DNA of 64,000 nucleotides from CAWCDJ01 sp963796485 (GCA_963796485.1 CAWCLV010000004.1:930001-994000), one strand, 5' to 3'; positions 33,089 to 42,182 are shown, numbered from the stretch's first letter. The notes: generated from the letters alone by a model not told the origin. Translations and numbers: made by a program.

Positions 33089-33317
33089 AGACTTTCTGAA
33101 CGAGTTGACGGATTACCTGGACGAGAACATCGACACGGAACTCAGGGCGAAGCTGGAGAAGCACATCACCGAGTGCCCCAACTGTTGGGTGATCGCCGAC
33201 ACAACCAGGAAGACGATACGGATCTACAAAGGAATGGACCCGTATCCGATTCCGAGTGAAGTCGAGGACCGCCTGATGAAGGCTCTCGAAAAGAAAATGG
33301 CCGCCCGCCAGCGCTGA
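33069..33317 (+). CDS. Zinc-finger anti-sigma factor (zf-HC2 type)
   Basis: 82 residues: MPLLTCKDFLNELTDYLDEN, then the H-x3-C-x2-C motif in LEKHITECPNCW, and a helical tail. This is the soluble anti-sigma domain that clamps an ECF factor and often responds to oxidation through the zinc cysteines. It has no membrane segment, so it would act in the cytosol. It overlaps the sigma gene by 20 bases, a typical arrangement for sigma/anti-sigma pairs. Confidence 0.85.
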   Translation: MPLLTCKDFLNELTDYLDENIDTELRAKLEKHITECPNCWVIADTTRKTIRIYKGMDPYPIPSEVEDRLMKALEKKMAARQR

Positions 33318-33320
33318 CGG

Positions 33321-35282
33321 TTACTTCACTGCCAGGGTGACACCGGGTTGGCTTCTTCGCGCTGAAGCTGTGCTGCCGATCGACACGGTCATGGGAATCG
33401 CCGCTCCGGTCCGAACCGTCGGAGGGATAATCGCGTTGATCTGCACCAGCCCCGCAACCGCCCCCGGGGATGTTCCCGCATATGTGACGACCGCGGGTTG
33501 CCCATCGATATCGACCCGGTAGGTGTTGGCAGCCACGACGACTGCGGCGCTCGCCACCTCCCCATTCCCCAGCGCAGTGCTGAGATCCCCCAGGCCGGTT
33601 GCGTAGACCGCGATCGAGGAACCGCGCGCGGCGGCACTCTTTGACGAATTGATCAGATAGGAGCCGGTGCTGCTGTCGAAGTTCAAGACTGCCGCCTGGC
33701 CCTGGCCGAGCCCGCCGAAAGTGAAAACCCCAGGATCCTGCGCAACGACGGTCACGCTGAACAGATTGGTATGAGCCGTCCCGCTGGTCACCTGAATCCC
33801 AACCGCAGTACTCGAGCCGGCGAGGACGCCGATCTCTTGCGGAACAATGCAGTTGATCTGGTTGCTCGACGTCATGATAATCGGCGCGAAAGCGGTATTC
33901 ACCGGAGAACCCCACTGAAACGCGACCACAATACCGCTGAGCGAAACCGGATATGACGCAGGGGAACCCGCGGGCGCCGCCTGGAGGGGCACGGCAGGAC
34001 CGAGATTCTGGCCGAAAATCGAGATGATCTCCCGCGGCGAGACCGAAGTGGCATTGGGCAGAACCGGGTTCGTGCCAGTCCCGCTAAAGACGGCGGTAGG
34101 GGTATAGCTTGCCGAGTTGACTACCGAAGTGATCGCCGGCTGGGTGGGATCGGTCACGAGCAGCGAAGTCGTCGCCGCTGCCTGCGACGGGTTGTTCGGA
34201 GGCGCGGGATTGTTCACCGATACGACCCAGACGATCGGATAAACCGTGGAGGTAAGCGGCGCCGCGAAATACGCAGCTTTGACCGTCGCCTGCAGAACTT
34301 TCCGGCTGAGCAGCTTCGACGGCAAAGTGATGGACGGGTTCGAGCCCTGCTGGATTGAAACCACGGAGGTGCTGAAGAAGTTGTCTCCGTAAACCGTAAT
34401 GACCGGATCGATTGTGGGACCGGCAATGATGCTGACCGGGTAGATGGGGAGTGTAGTGTCCAGCGTCGGAGGTCCGGCGGAGATAATCAGGTTCACCGCG
34501 ATTGCCGCGGTGCCGTTTGCCGCACTGTTGGCCGCGACCGTGATCAGGCCGCCGTAGCTTCCGGGGTCCAGGCCGGTCAGGGTGGCGAGGTCCAGAGAGA
34601 TCGTGAGCGGGACGTAAGATCCGGAGAGTGCCACACCGCTGGTTTGCAGGTTCGGCAACTGCCCGGTCTGATTGACCCGCAGCCAGACTGCCGTCTTCCC
34701 GGTACCGGAGTTCGCGGCGGTCACGTTGAATGGAATAATATCGCCGCTCGACGCCACATCCAGTTCCGCCGAGAGCGGCGAAGGGCCGAGCGTCCCGGTC
34801 GTGTAGCTGAATGTCAGGGTCGGCAGGCTGGAGCCCGTCGCCGGCTGCGAATAATTGCTCGAAGGCGAAGTCACCACCAGGGTTGAGGGTGGGTTTGAAA
34901 TGAGCAGCGTAGCAGGCACGATCACCGGGTTGCCGCCGGACGGCACCGTGTTGATGGTGATCGTTCCACCGTAACTCCCCGGCGTCAAGCCGGTTGGGTT
35001 TACCGTTACCGTCATCGCCAGAGGAGAGTGTCCCGAATCGGGTGTTGCCGTCAGCCAGCCCTGCGGAGTGGCCGACACCGTCACCGCCAGCGGGAGCGAA
35101 CTCGAAGCCGCAGGAAGCGTAGCCGTCAGCTTGGCAGCCGCCGGGTAGTTCGAACTGTTCACCTGGTAGGAAAAGCTCAACGTAGTCGGGCTGGCGGTCG
35201 GGCCCGAAGACTGCCCGGTCGCTGCGCCAGTCCAAAAAGCCAAGCCCATCAGCCCGGCAAGCCATGTCCGTCTGCACCGCAT
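33321..35282 (-). CDS. Large secreted Ig-like protein with Solibacter-type C-terminal domain
   Basis: 653 residues with a signal peptide (MRCRRTWLAGLMGLAFWTGA). Two BACON-like repeats follow (each ending 'GLTPGSYGGTITI' or 'GLDPGSYGGLITV'), then an IPT/TIG-like module near residue 270 (TIDPVITVYGDNFFSTSVVS). The C-terminal ~240 residues contain SPREIISIFGQNLGPAVPLQ, SSNQINCIVPQEIG, QGQAAVLNFDSSTGSYLINS, VYATGLGDLS and a VTYAGTSPGAVAGLVQINAI end. That last unit is the 'Solibacter uncharacterised C-terminal domain' (TIGR03437 type), strong evidence for the host lineage. Ser/Thr/Ala-rich and probably cell-surface. It ends four bases from the convergent anti-sigma gene. Confidence 0.82.
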   Translation of the reverse strand: MRCRRTWLAGLMGLAFWTGAATGQSSGPTASPTTLSFSYQVNSSNYPAAAKLTATLPAASSSLPLAVTVSATPQGWLTATPDSGHSPLAMTVTVNPTGLTPGSYGGTITINTVPSGGNPVIVPATLLISNPPSTLVVTSPSSNYSQPATGSSLPTLTFSYTTGTLGPSPLSAELDVASSGDIIPFNVTAANSGTGKTAVWLRVNQTGQLPNLQTSGVALSGSYVPLTISLDLATLTGLDPGSYGGLITVAANSAANGTAAIAVNLIISAGPPTLDTTLPIYPVSIIAGPTIDPVITVYGDNFFSTSVVSIQQGSNPSITLPSKLLSRKVLQATVKAAYFAAPLTSTVYPIVWVVSVNNPAPPNNPSQAAATTSLLVTDPTQPAITSVVNSASYTPTAVFSGTGTNPVLPNATSVSPREIISIFGQNLGPAVPLQAAPAGSPASYPVSLSGIVVAFQWGSPVNTAFAPIIMTSSNQINCIVPQEIGVLAGSSTAVGIQVTSGTAHTNLFSVTVVAQDPGVFTFGGLGQGQAAVLNFDSSTGSYLINSSKSAAARGSSIAVYATGLGDLSTALGNGEVASAAVVVAANTYRVDIDGQPAVVTYAGTSPGAVAGLVQINAIIPPTVRTGAAIPMTVSIGSTASARRSQPGVTLAVK

Positions 35283-35378
35283 AATTCAGATATCGGCACG
35301 GACCGGCGGAACTTTAGCCCGGTAGTGGCGTGTGCCTCATGTTATGCTTCCGATTGAAAAGAAGATGGATTTGCTCCC

Positions 35379-35993
35379 ATGCACCTCATTCCCACGCAAG
35401 ATGAAGTAGTCGCAATGCTCCGTGAGACGGGCGCCCTTCGCGACGGTCACTTTGAATATTCCAACGGTCTCCACTCCAACGAATACCTGCAGGTGCCGCT
35501 GGCGTTGCGGCACTATCAGGACCAGCGACTGCTCTCCGTCGGCATCGGCAGGCTGTTGCGCGCCAACCCGGAAATCCGGGCGATCATCCCGGAGCTGTCG
35601 ATCGTGGCCCCGGCGACCGCCGGGTTGCCGGTGGCGTACGGCGTCTGCGAATCGATCCGCGCACGTCAGGTCTACTGGGCGGAGAGCGAGCAGGCCGGCG
35701 GCGCCCTGAAGTTCCGGCAGTATCTGAACCCCGAGCCCGGCGAACAGGTCCTGCTGGTGGACGACATTCTGCGTACCGGGAGCAAACTCGCCGAGCTGAA
35801 GCAGTTGCTGGAGAGCAGCGGCGCCCGGGTGGTGGGGCTGGCCGTGGTGGTTTACCAGCCGACCCCCAACACCCACGATTTCGGCTCGCTCCCGCTGTAT
35901 TATCTGGCCAAACTCGAGGCCAGCTACTACGCCGACGCCGCGCAATGCGAACTGTGCAGGAGCGGAAATCACCTGGAAAAGGCCTGGACTTAG
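35379..35993 (+). CDS. Orotate-phosphoribosyltransferase-like PRTase
   Basis: 204 residues with a type I phosphoribosyltransferase fold. The PRPP-binding loop is QVLLVDDILRTGSKLAELKQ, and the start MHLIPTQDEVVAMLRETGAL with GHFEYSNGLHSNEYLQVPLA resembles orotate PRTases (PyrE), where substrate specificity lies. The C-terminus has cysteines in AAQCELCRSGNHLEKAW, a pattern also seen in PyrE-like proteins of unknown substrate. PyrE in de novo pyrimidine synthesis is the most likely role, but no other pyr genes are nearby. A purine-rich GAAAAGAAG lies just upstream. Confidence 0.75.
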   Translation: MHLIPTQDEVVAMLRETGALRDGHFEYSNGLHSNEYLQVPLALRHYQDQRLLSVGIGRLLRANPEIRAIIPELSIVAPATAGLPVAYGVCESIRARQVYWAESEQAGGALKFRQYLNPEPGEQVLLVDDILRTGSKLAELKQLLESSGARVVGLAVVVYQPTPNTHDFGSLPLYYLAKLEASYYADAAQCELCRSGNHLEKAWT

Positions 35994-36112
35994 CCTCTAA
36001 TATAAGTGGTTTAGAATTAGTTACTTGCACGGAAACCGGACGAAATGCTCCAAAACTGTGCAGAATGTGACAAAGCCGTTAAGCAACGAGCGTTTCGCAG
36101 TAGTCCGGAAGC

Positions 36113-36150
36113 GGTTTTCCACAGGCTTATCCACGCATCCGTGGAAAACC
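36113..36150. other. Palindrome with three DnaA-box-like sequences
   Basis: In the 212-base gap between the PRTase and methyltransferase genes, a perfect 10-base inverted repeat (GGTTTTCCAC at 36113-36122, GTGGAAAACC at 36141-36150) encloses an 18-base centre. Within it are TTTTCCACA (36115-36123), TTATCCACG (36127-36135) and TTTTCCACG on the minus strand (36140-36148), each one or two mismatches from the DnaA box TTATCCACA. The stretch before it (35995-36025) is AT-rich for this genome. No tRNA or small gene was found. It may be a replication-related or regulatory site. Confidence 0.4.
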
Positions 36151-36205
36151 CTCCGAAACACGGCGCGCCGGTTCCGCATGGTACATTGGTCGGGTCAAGA
36201 AACCA

Positions 36206-36742
36206 ATGGCTAGACTGCTCTGGATCCTGCTGATCGGGTGTGTCGGCCTCGGAGCACAAGGCTCCGACGGCGCCAAGCTTGCACCCTATTACCCTACGCC
36301 GGAAACCATTGTTGAAAAGATGCTCCAACTGGGGGGCCTGAAGGCGGGCGAGAAGATGTACGATCTCGGTTCCGGCGACGGCCGGATCGTGATTATGGCG
36401 GCACAGAAATTCCATGCCGAAGCGATCGGCATCGAGTTGGACAAGGACCTCTGCCGCCAGAGCATGGCCCGGATTCGAAAGCTCGGGCTCGAGCAAAACG
36501 CCCGGATCATAACCGGCGACCTGCTGGAGCAGAACTACAGTTCGGCCGATCTCATTACGGTGTACCTTCTGCCGCAATCGATCGATAGTAAGGTGCAGCC
36601 ACTGCTGGACCGCCAACTGAAGAAGGGGGCCCGCGTAGTCGCGCATGATTTTGAATTTAAGAACTGGCTGCCCGAAAAGGTCGTGAACATCGCCGATGAC
36701 GGCGAAGGGCGCAGCCATACGCTCTACCTGTACCGGAAGTGA
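36206..36742 (+). CDS. Exported SAM-dependent methyltransferase-like protein
   Basis: 178 residues. The N-terminus MARLLWILLIGCVGLGAQGS looks like a signal peptide. It is followed by a class I methyltransferase core: APYYPTPETIVEKMLQLGGL, motif I MYDLGSGDGRIVIMAAQKF, the acidic GIELD ending strand 2, and ITGDLLEQNYSSADLITVYL. A methyltransferase with an export signal is unusual because SAM is cytosolic; the segment may instead be a membrane anchor. Similar proteins occur in many acidobacteria, function unknown. Start: ATG at 36206; a kinase gene follows after three bases. Confidence 0.7.
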   Translation: MARLLWILLIGCVGLGAQGSDGAKLAPYYPTPETIVEKMLQLGGLKAGEKMYDLGSGDGRIVIMAAQKFHAEAIGIELDKDLCRQSMARIRKLGLEQNARIITGDLLEQNYSSADLITVYLLPQSIDSKVQPLLDRQLKKGARVVAHDFEFKNWLPEKVVNIADDGEGRSHTLYLYRK

Positions 36743-36745
36743 TGA

Positions 36746-37891
36746 TTGCTTAAGCCTTCCAGCACGCCGTGGTTACGCTACGTTTCCTGGGCGCGCGTTG
36801 TCCTGGCCGCCGCTGCCCTGATCCTGATACTTTACAGCCCTGCTTCTCCGGCCGTTTTCAAAATCGTCGCCGCCGCCTTTCTCGGTTATGGAATATTAGT
36901 TGCCGCGCGCATCCGGGGGCTCGGGGGCGTACTCGGGTTGCTGGCTCTATTCGGAGACCTGGTCTTTTTTCTGATCATCGCCAGCCTGACTGCATCCGCG
37001 ATGCCCTGGCTCAGCTCTGTGTTTTACCTTTTCCTGCTGGCGGAGGCGCTGCTGTTCTATACGCCCCTCGAGGTCCTGGTAATTACCGGCGTATGCGCAT
37101 TGTTCTTCGCCGTGGTCCCGGGGCTTCACATTCGAGACCTGGAGCCGACCGTGGTCGTGGCCGGAACCCTGGCCTGCGGTTTCTCGGTGGGTCAGCAGCG
37201 GCTCAGGCGGGAGGCGGAAAACCTGAAAGGCAAACTGGCCGCGGCCGTTAAGTCGGCCCAGAAGGCGCAGGACGATGAGCGGCAGCGCATCGCCTCGGAT
37301 TTCCACGACGGTCCACTCCAGAGTTTCATCAGCCTCCAGATGCGGCTCGAAATTCTGCGGACCATCATCCTCCGGGACTATGATGCCGGGATGGAGGACC
37401 TGAAGCAACTACAGGTGCTGGCGCAGACGCAGGTCCGCGACCTCCGGGCCTTCCTGCACAGCATGCGCCCGGTGGACGTGGACGGCGCCAACCTCGTCGC
37501 CACGGCGCGCCGGACGGCCGAGAGCTTTCAAAAGGAGAGCGGCATTCCGGTGACGTTCGTCGGTACGGCCACCCCGGTGGGACTGCCCCAGGAGATGTCG
37601 CTCGAAGTCCTGCAGATGCTTCGCGAATCTCTCCACAACGTGCAGAAGCATGCCGGGGCTACGCGCGTAGCCGTCGCCATGTCGAAAACGGATCGCGGCC
37701 TGGAGATTTCGATCGACGACAACGGCCACGGGTTCCCGTTCGCCGGCAGCTACTCGCTGGAAGAACTGGAGTTGCTGCGGTTGGGCCCAGCGAGCCTGAA
37801 GCGCCGGGCCAGATCGTTGAATGCCGATCTCCAGCTCGAGTCGCGGCCCGGTCGGGGCGCGGGACTGAAGTTCCGCATCCCACTGCAATGA
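36746..37891 (+). CDS. Membrane sensor histidine kinase (HisKA_3 / NarX-DesK type)
   Basis: 381 residues. Five or six membrane helices fill residues 10-150, then comes a coiled-coil linker. The dimerisation/phospho-acceptor helix is DERQRIASDFHDGPLQSFIS (His in DFHDG). The ATPase domain has LREFL-type LRAFLHSMRP, the N-box LRESLHNVQKHAGAT and the G-boxes DDNGHGF and GRGAGLKFRIPL. This is the two-component kinase class that usually pairs with LuxR/NarL-type regulators; none is adjacent. The start is a TTG three bases after the methyltransferase stop, and the end overlaps the next gene (ATGA). Confidence 0.85.
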   Translation: MLKPSSTPWLRYVSWARVVLAAAALILILYSPASPAVFKIVAAAFLGYGILVAARIRGLGGVLGLLALFGDLVFFLIIASLTASAMPWLSSVFYLFLLAEALLFYTPLEVLVITGVCALFFAVVPGLHIRDLEPTVVVAGTLACGFSVGQQRLRREAENLKGKLAAAVKSAQKAQDDERQRIASDFHDGPLQSFISLQMRLEILRTIILRDYDAGMEDLKQLQVLAQTQVRDLRAFLHSMRPVDVDGANLVATARRTAESFQKESGIPVTFVGTATPVGLPQEMSLEVLQMLRESLHNVQKHAGATRVAVAMSKTDRGLEISIDDNGHGFPFAGSYSLEELELLRLGPASLKRRARSLNADLQLESRPGRGAGLKFRIPLQ

Positions 37892-38982
37892 TCCGTCCGG
37901 CCGCTGCGACCGGCGGCGCATACCGGCAGCCGAATATCGCGGACGTGAGGGGACCGCGCGTGCGGCAAGCCAGGGTGGTCTTGTATTCGTCCCGCCGGAG
38001 CACGTGGCTCCGGGGATTGATGCTCCCGGCCGCCGCCCTGATGGTACTCGCCGGGTGTGGGCGTTATGGCGATTTCACCCTGCCGCCTCTCGCCGGGGAC
38101 AATCCGCGGGCGGGCTACCGCTGGGAAGCACGTCCCGACCCGGTGATCGTCCGCGACGAAGCCAAGGACATCCTGAATCCGTCCGTCGCCGCGGGGCGCA
38201 TGCTCTACTCCTCCTGGGACGGCCAGACCTGGCGGACAGCCCTGGCGACATCCGAAGACGGCATCCGGTGGGAGAAGCGCGGTTCGGTTCTCGAACCCGA
38301 TCGGAAGACCTGGGAAGGCGCCTACTCGGCCGCAAACGGGACCTTGCTGCCGGTGGGTCCGCAGTTTTGGTACTGGTATGTGGCGGGTCCCAAGGAGCTG
38401 CCGAGCCTGGGACTGGCCCGGTCGGACGATGCCCGCGCGTGGCGGAAAGAGCCGGCCCCGGTGCTGGGCCCCGGTCCCTACATGAGTTGGGACGAGAGGG
38501 GCGTCGCCGACCCGTACGTCATCCGCCTGGGATCCTGGTTCTATCTCTATTACCTCGGCCAGGACCGCGCGCGGCGGCAGCGCCTGGGGCTGGCCCGGTC
38601 CAAAGACGGCATCGCCTGGGAGAAGTTGCGCGCCAATCCGATTCTGGAACTCGGAGGCGCCGGCGCTTTCGACGAGAACGGGCTGGGCGAACCAGCCGTG
38701 TGGAGCGCGGGCGGCTACTACTGGATGCTCTACACCGGCCGCGACCTTGCCGAGAACCGGCGAATCGGGCTCGCGCGTTCCACCGACGGTGTTCACTGGC
38801 GGAAACTGCCGCTGCTCCTATCCGGCGGGCGCCCCTGGGATGCGAAGGTCGTCTGCGACCCAACCGTAGAGGCGGGGCCGGCCGAGGTCCGGGTCTGGTT
38901 CGGCGGGGGCGATGTCGCGCGCCCGGACGAGAACCTGAACGGCCAGATCGGGTACGGCATTCTCCGCCCCGCCAGCGAGTAA
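37888..38982 (+). CDS. Lipoprotein with GH43/GH32-like five-bladed beta-propeller repeats
   Basis: 364 residues. A lipobox (LMVLAGC) near residue 50 follows a hydrophobic stretch, so the true start may be a later GTG or ATG (for example near 37960-38020) rather than the ATG overlapping the kinase stop. The mature part has repeated units of the form 'LARSxDGixWxK' (TSEDGIRWEKRG, LGLARSKDGIAWEKL, GLARSTDGVHWRKL) with GVADPYVI and GLGEPAVW blocks, as in beta-fructosidase/arabinanase-like (GH32/43/68) propellers. Catalytic acids were not identified. It is probably an outer- or inner-membrane lipoprotein that binds or cleaves glycans. Confidence 0.65.
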   Translation: MIRPAAATGGAYRQPNIADVRGPRVRQARVVLYSSRRSTWLRGLMLPAAALMVLAGCGRYGDFTLPPLAGDNPRAGYRWEARPDPVIVRDEAKDILNPSVAAGRMLYSSWDGQTWRTALATSEDGIRWEKRGSVLEPDRKTWEGAYSAANGTLLPVGPQFWYWYVAGPKELPSLGLARSDDARAWRKEPAPVLGPGPYMSWDERGVADPYVIRLGSWFYLYYLGQDRARRQRLGLARSKDGIAWEKLRANPILELGGAGAFDENGLGEPAVWSAGGYYWMLYTGRDLAENRRIGLARSTDGVHWRKLPLLLSGGRPWDAKVVCDPTVEAGPAEVRVWFGGGDVARPDENLNGQIGYGILRPASE

Positions 38983-38997
38983 ACACAGGCGATCTGG

Positions 38998-39003
38998 TAG
39001 CGT
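38998..39003 (+). promoter_or_regulatory. -10-like box before bshA
   Basis: TAGCGT lies six bases before the GTG of bshA, with no Shine-Dalgarno between. This is one of several TAnnnT boxes placed right against start codons in the window, and it suggests a leaderless transcript. The match is weak on its own. Confidence 0.25.
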
Positions 39004-39009
39004 GAAATA

Positions 39010-40131
39010 GTGAAGATCGGGATCACCTGTTACCCTACTTACGGCGGAAGCGGAATCGTGGCGACCGAACTGGGCCTCGAACTCGCGAATCGCGGCCACG
39101 ACGTCCACTTCATCACCTACGCCAACCCTATCCGTCTCGACCCGGGGATCCCGAGGATTCATTACCACGAAGTCGAAGTCTCGACCTATCCCCTGTTCCA
39201 ATACCCGCCGTATTGCCTGGCACTGGCGTCGCGTATGGCGGAGGTGGCGGAAACGTACGACCTCGATCTGCTCCACGTTCACTACGCGATTCCCCACTCG
39301 ATCGCCGCGATGCTGGCGCAGCAGATGATGGCGCCCAAGCGCCGGCTGCCGTTTATTACGACGCTCCACGGAACCGATATAACGCTGGTCGGGGCGGACC
39401 GCTCCTACTATCCGATCACCAAGTTTTCCATCGAGAAATCGAACGGCATCACCGCGATCAGTGAAGACCTGCGCCGCCACACGGAGGAGGTTTTCGAAAT
39501 CCCGAACGAGATTCGGGTGATCAATAACTTCGTCAACTGCGACCTTTACCACCCGGATAACGAGAAACTCGGCGCGCGTGAGTTCGCACCCGCCGGCGAG
39601 AAACTGCTGATCCACCTTTCCAACTTCCGTCCCGTGAAGCGCGTCTTCGATTGTGTGCGCGTTCTGGCCGAAGTCGTGAAGACCACTCCGGCGCATCTCC
39701 TGATGGCCGGGGACGGGCCGGACCGAAGCCCGGCGGAACACCTCGCGCGCGACTTGAAAGTGGAGCGGCACATCACCTTCCTGGGAAAGCAGAATCACGT
39801 CGAACGCCTGCTGCCCCTGGCGCATGTGCTCCTCATGCCGAGCGAAATGGAGAGCTTCGGCCTGGCCGCTCTCGAGGCCATGGCTTGCGGGGTGGTGCCG
39901 GTGGCGACGCGCGTCGGCGGCGTCCCCGAACTCATCACCGACGGAGAAGACGGCTTCCTCGAGGCCGTGGGCAACATCGAGGCCCAGGCCGCGCGCGTCT
40001 CGGCGCTTCTGCGGGACGAGCAACTCCATTACCGGATGGCGAAGGCCGGCCGTTGGACGGCGGGCGAGCGCTTCTGCTCGGAAAAAGTCATTCCCCAATA
40101 CGAGCGTTATTATGCCGACGTGTTGAGATAG
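39010..40131 (+). CDS. bshA: N-acetyl-alpha-D-glucosaminyl L-malate synthase BshA
   Basis: 373 residues of GT-B glycosyltransferase (family 4). The opening MKIGITCYPTYGGSGIVATE, then LHVHYAIPHSIAAMLAQQMM and TTLHGTDITLVGADRSYYPI, are distinctive of BshA, and the C-terminal donor site has PSEMESFGLAALEAMACGVV and VATRVGGVPELITDG. BshA joins UDP-GlcNAc to L-malate, the first step of bacillithiol synthesis. BshB and BshC are not in this window. Bacillithiol genes are known outside Firmicutes, including Deinococcus, Bacteroidetes and some acidobacteria, so this fits. The start is a GTG. Confidence 0.9.
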   Translation: MKIGITCYPTYGGSGIVATELGLELANRGHDVHFITYANPIRLDPGIPRIHYHEVEVSTYPLFQYPPYCLALASRMAEVAETYDLDLLHVHYAIPHSIAAMLAQQMMAPKRRLPFITTLHGTDITLVGADRSYYPITKFSIEKSNGITAISEDLRRHTEEVFEIPNEIRVINNFVNCDLYHPDNEKLGAREFAPAGEKLLIHLSNFRPVKRVFDCVRVLAEVVKTTPAHLLMAGDGPDRSPAEHLARDLKVERHITFLGKQNHVERLLPLAHVLLMPSEMESFGLAALEAMACGVVPVATRVGGVPELITDGEDGFLEAVGNIEAQAARVSALLRDEQLHYRMAKAGRWTAGERFCSEKVIPQYERYYADVLR

Positions 40132-40251
40132 GGACAACCGCCACCCTGTTTGGGTATGCGCGGCCACACGCCGCGCGCGCGCTGTTTCCGAACTCACCCC
40201 GCCGCTCCGGGCACCGCCTGTACAATCGCGACTGCGATTGGAGGCCGAGGC

Positions 40252-42120
40252 TTGCAGCAAGTCGCGCGGAACTGTGCCGGGTTAGTTTGGCTGATCGCCT
40301 TTTGCCTGCCCGCTCGGTGCCAGACTTCCGTGTCCGCTCTGGGAAGCCTGAAGGGCGTCAGCATCCCGGCGCCTCCCGATCTCGACCATTACGTCCGCGA
40401 TCCCAAGACCTTGCTGGTGCTCGGCAAAGCCCTGTTCTGGGACATGCAGGTGGGAAGCGACGGGCGTACGGCCTGTGCTACATGCCACTTCCATGCCGGC
40501 TCCGACCACCGCTCGCGCAACGTGCTTTCGAATCCCGGGGCGGCATTCACGCCGAACCGGCAGTTAGCCGCGGACGACTTTCCGTTCCGCCAGTTCGCCG
40601 ACCTCGCCGACAACCGCTCGGCGGTGCTGCGTGATTCGAGCCAGCGGACGGGGTCGGCCGGGATGTTCCGCAGGATTTTCTCGGCGCTCACCGGCACCGC
40701 AAGCGAGCAGGCCACCGACACTCAGGATTCCCCCGCATTCCAAATCGGCGGCTTGAACGTCAGGCAGGTGACCACGCGTAATGCGCCCTCCGTGATCAAC
40801 GCGGTGCTGAACGCCCGCAATTTCCGGGACGGACGAGCCAGCGATGTCTTCAACGGCCGTACGCCATTCGGCGATTCCGATCCGCGGCCGAACGCGCTCG
40901 CAGTCGTCGGCGGGCGGGTTGTGCCCGAGAAGGTCCGGATCCTGAACTCCAGCCTGGCATCGCAGGCGATAGAGCCTCCTTTAAACCCTGTCGAGATGTC
41001 GTATGAGGGCCGCACCTGGCCGGAACTCGGCAGAAAACTTCTCGCCGCGCGGCCGCTCGCGTTGCAGCACGTCGCGCCGGACGATAGCGTCCTCGCGGAC
41101 TACGCCAATCCGGACGGTCCCGGACTGGCCCCCTCGTATACCTATCTTTCGCTCGTCCAAGCGGCCTTCCAGCCTGCGTACTGGGACACCCCGGTGATGG
41201 CTGACGAGTCCGGCAACCCTTCCGAAAGCGGCGGACCCGGCAAGTTCACGGTTGCGGAGTACAACTTCCCGCTGTTCTTCGGGCTCGCGATCCAGGCCTA
41301 CGAATCGACACTCGTTTCCGACGACAGCCCCTTCGACCGTTTCACGGCGGGAGAAGCCGACAGCATGACGCCCCAGGAGCATTCCGGCTTCCTGGATTTC
41401 CAAACCGATGCATTTTGCCAGTTCTGCCACAGCGGGCCGGAAATGACGCGTGCGAGTTTCAACTCTGTAGCCGCGCAGGGTGCAATCGATTCCGTGCTGA
41501 CCGGCAGCCCCGGATCGCTGCTGTTCCTTGCAGCTGATACCGGCTTCTTCAAAACGGGCGTGCGTCCCGATTCGGAAGACCCCGGCCTGGACGGTACGGA
41601 CGATTTCGGAGTCCCCTTTTCGCTGGCCGCGCGCGCTTCCCTCCAGCCCCTCGGAATCCTGGGCGCTTTCAAAGTACCGGGCCTTCGCAACGTGGAGTTC
41701 ACCGGCCCCTACTTTCACAATGGCGGCCAAGCCACGCTCGAGCAGGTGCTCCGGTTCTACGCCCGGGGAGGCGACTTCCCCGATTCCCCGAACCTCCCTG
41801 TGGAGATCATCCCGGTCCCGCTCAGTGCCGCGGAGCAGGGCGAGATCGTGGCCTTTCTGAAGTCGCTCAGCGACGACCGGGTGCGCTACGAAAGGGCGCC
41901 GTTCGATCACCCCGAGCTCTGCGTGCCGGTGGGTTACCCCGATACGCCGCGGGCCGACCCGGCATTCCCATCGAGCGCGGTGGATCTCCGGGCCGGCGTC
42001 CCGGCGGTGGGACAGAACGGGAACGCCGTTCCGCTGCAAACTTTCGAGGAACTCCTGGAGGGCGTCGGGACGGACGGCAGCAGGGCCCACACCTTGACCG
42101 ACCCCTGCGCTATACGGTAA
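40252..42120 (+). CDS. Dihaem cytochrome c peroxidase / MauG-family protein
   Basis: About 622 residues from a TTG that gives a good signal peptide (a hydrophobic stretch ending IAFCLPARC) and is preceded by a GGAGG site; a frame from 40150 is also open. Two c-type haem sites are visible, ACATCHFHAG and FCQFCHSG, together with the family's LGKALFWDMQVGSDGRTACA and the late FKVPGLRNVEFTGPYFHNGG. These are features of the MauG/bacterial cytochrome c peroxidase superfamily. It is longer than classical CcpA (about 330 residues), as in the large 'di-haem peroxidase-like' group. Periplasmic; substrate unknown. Confidence 0.82.
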   Translation: MQQVARNCAGLVWLIAFCLPARCQTSVSALGSLKGVSIPAPPDLDHYVRDPKTLLVLGKALFWDMQVGSDGRTACATCHFHAGSDHRSRNVLSNPGAAFTPNRQLAADDFPFRQFADLADNRSAVLRDSSQRTGSAGMFRRIFSALTGTASEQATDTQDSPAFQIGGLNVRQVTTRNAPSVINAVLNARNFRDGRASDVFNGRTPFGDSDPRPNALAVVGGRVVPEKVRILNSSLASQAIEPPLNPVEMSYEGRTWPELGRKLLAARPLALQHVAPDDSVLADYANPDGPGLAPSYTYLSLVQAAFQPAYWDTPVMADESGNPSESGGPGKFTVAEYNFPLFFGLAIQAYESTLVSDDSPFDRFTAGEADSMTPQEHSGFLDFQTDAFCQFCHSGPEMTRASFNSVAAQGAIDSVLTGSPGSLLFLAADTGFFKTGVRPDSEDPGLDGTDDFGVPFSLAARASLQPLGILGAFKVPGLRNVEFTGPYFHNGGQATLEQVLRFYARGGDFPDSPNLPVEIIPVPLSAAEQGEIVAFLKSLSDDRVRYERAPFDHPELCVPVGYPDTPRADPAFPSSAVDLRAGVPAVGQNGNAVPLQTFEELLEGVGTDGSRAHTLTDPCAIR

Positions 42121-42182
42121 CCAAGGTCCTGGCCTGCGCTTCTCATCGGGTCGGCGCCGACTTGCCGCAAAGGTATGCCAGA

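Noticed and set aside
36113..36150. Calling this site oriC
   Set aside because: Three near-DnaA boxes are suggestive, but there is no adjacent dnaA/dnaN and skew cannot be computed here; kept only as a site of interest.
38818..40260. 480-residue minus-strand open frame opposite bshA
   Set aside because: Shadow of bshA and its neighbour; no conserved sequence.
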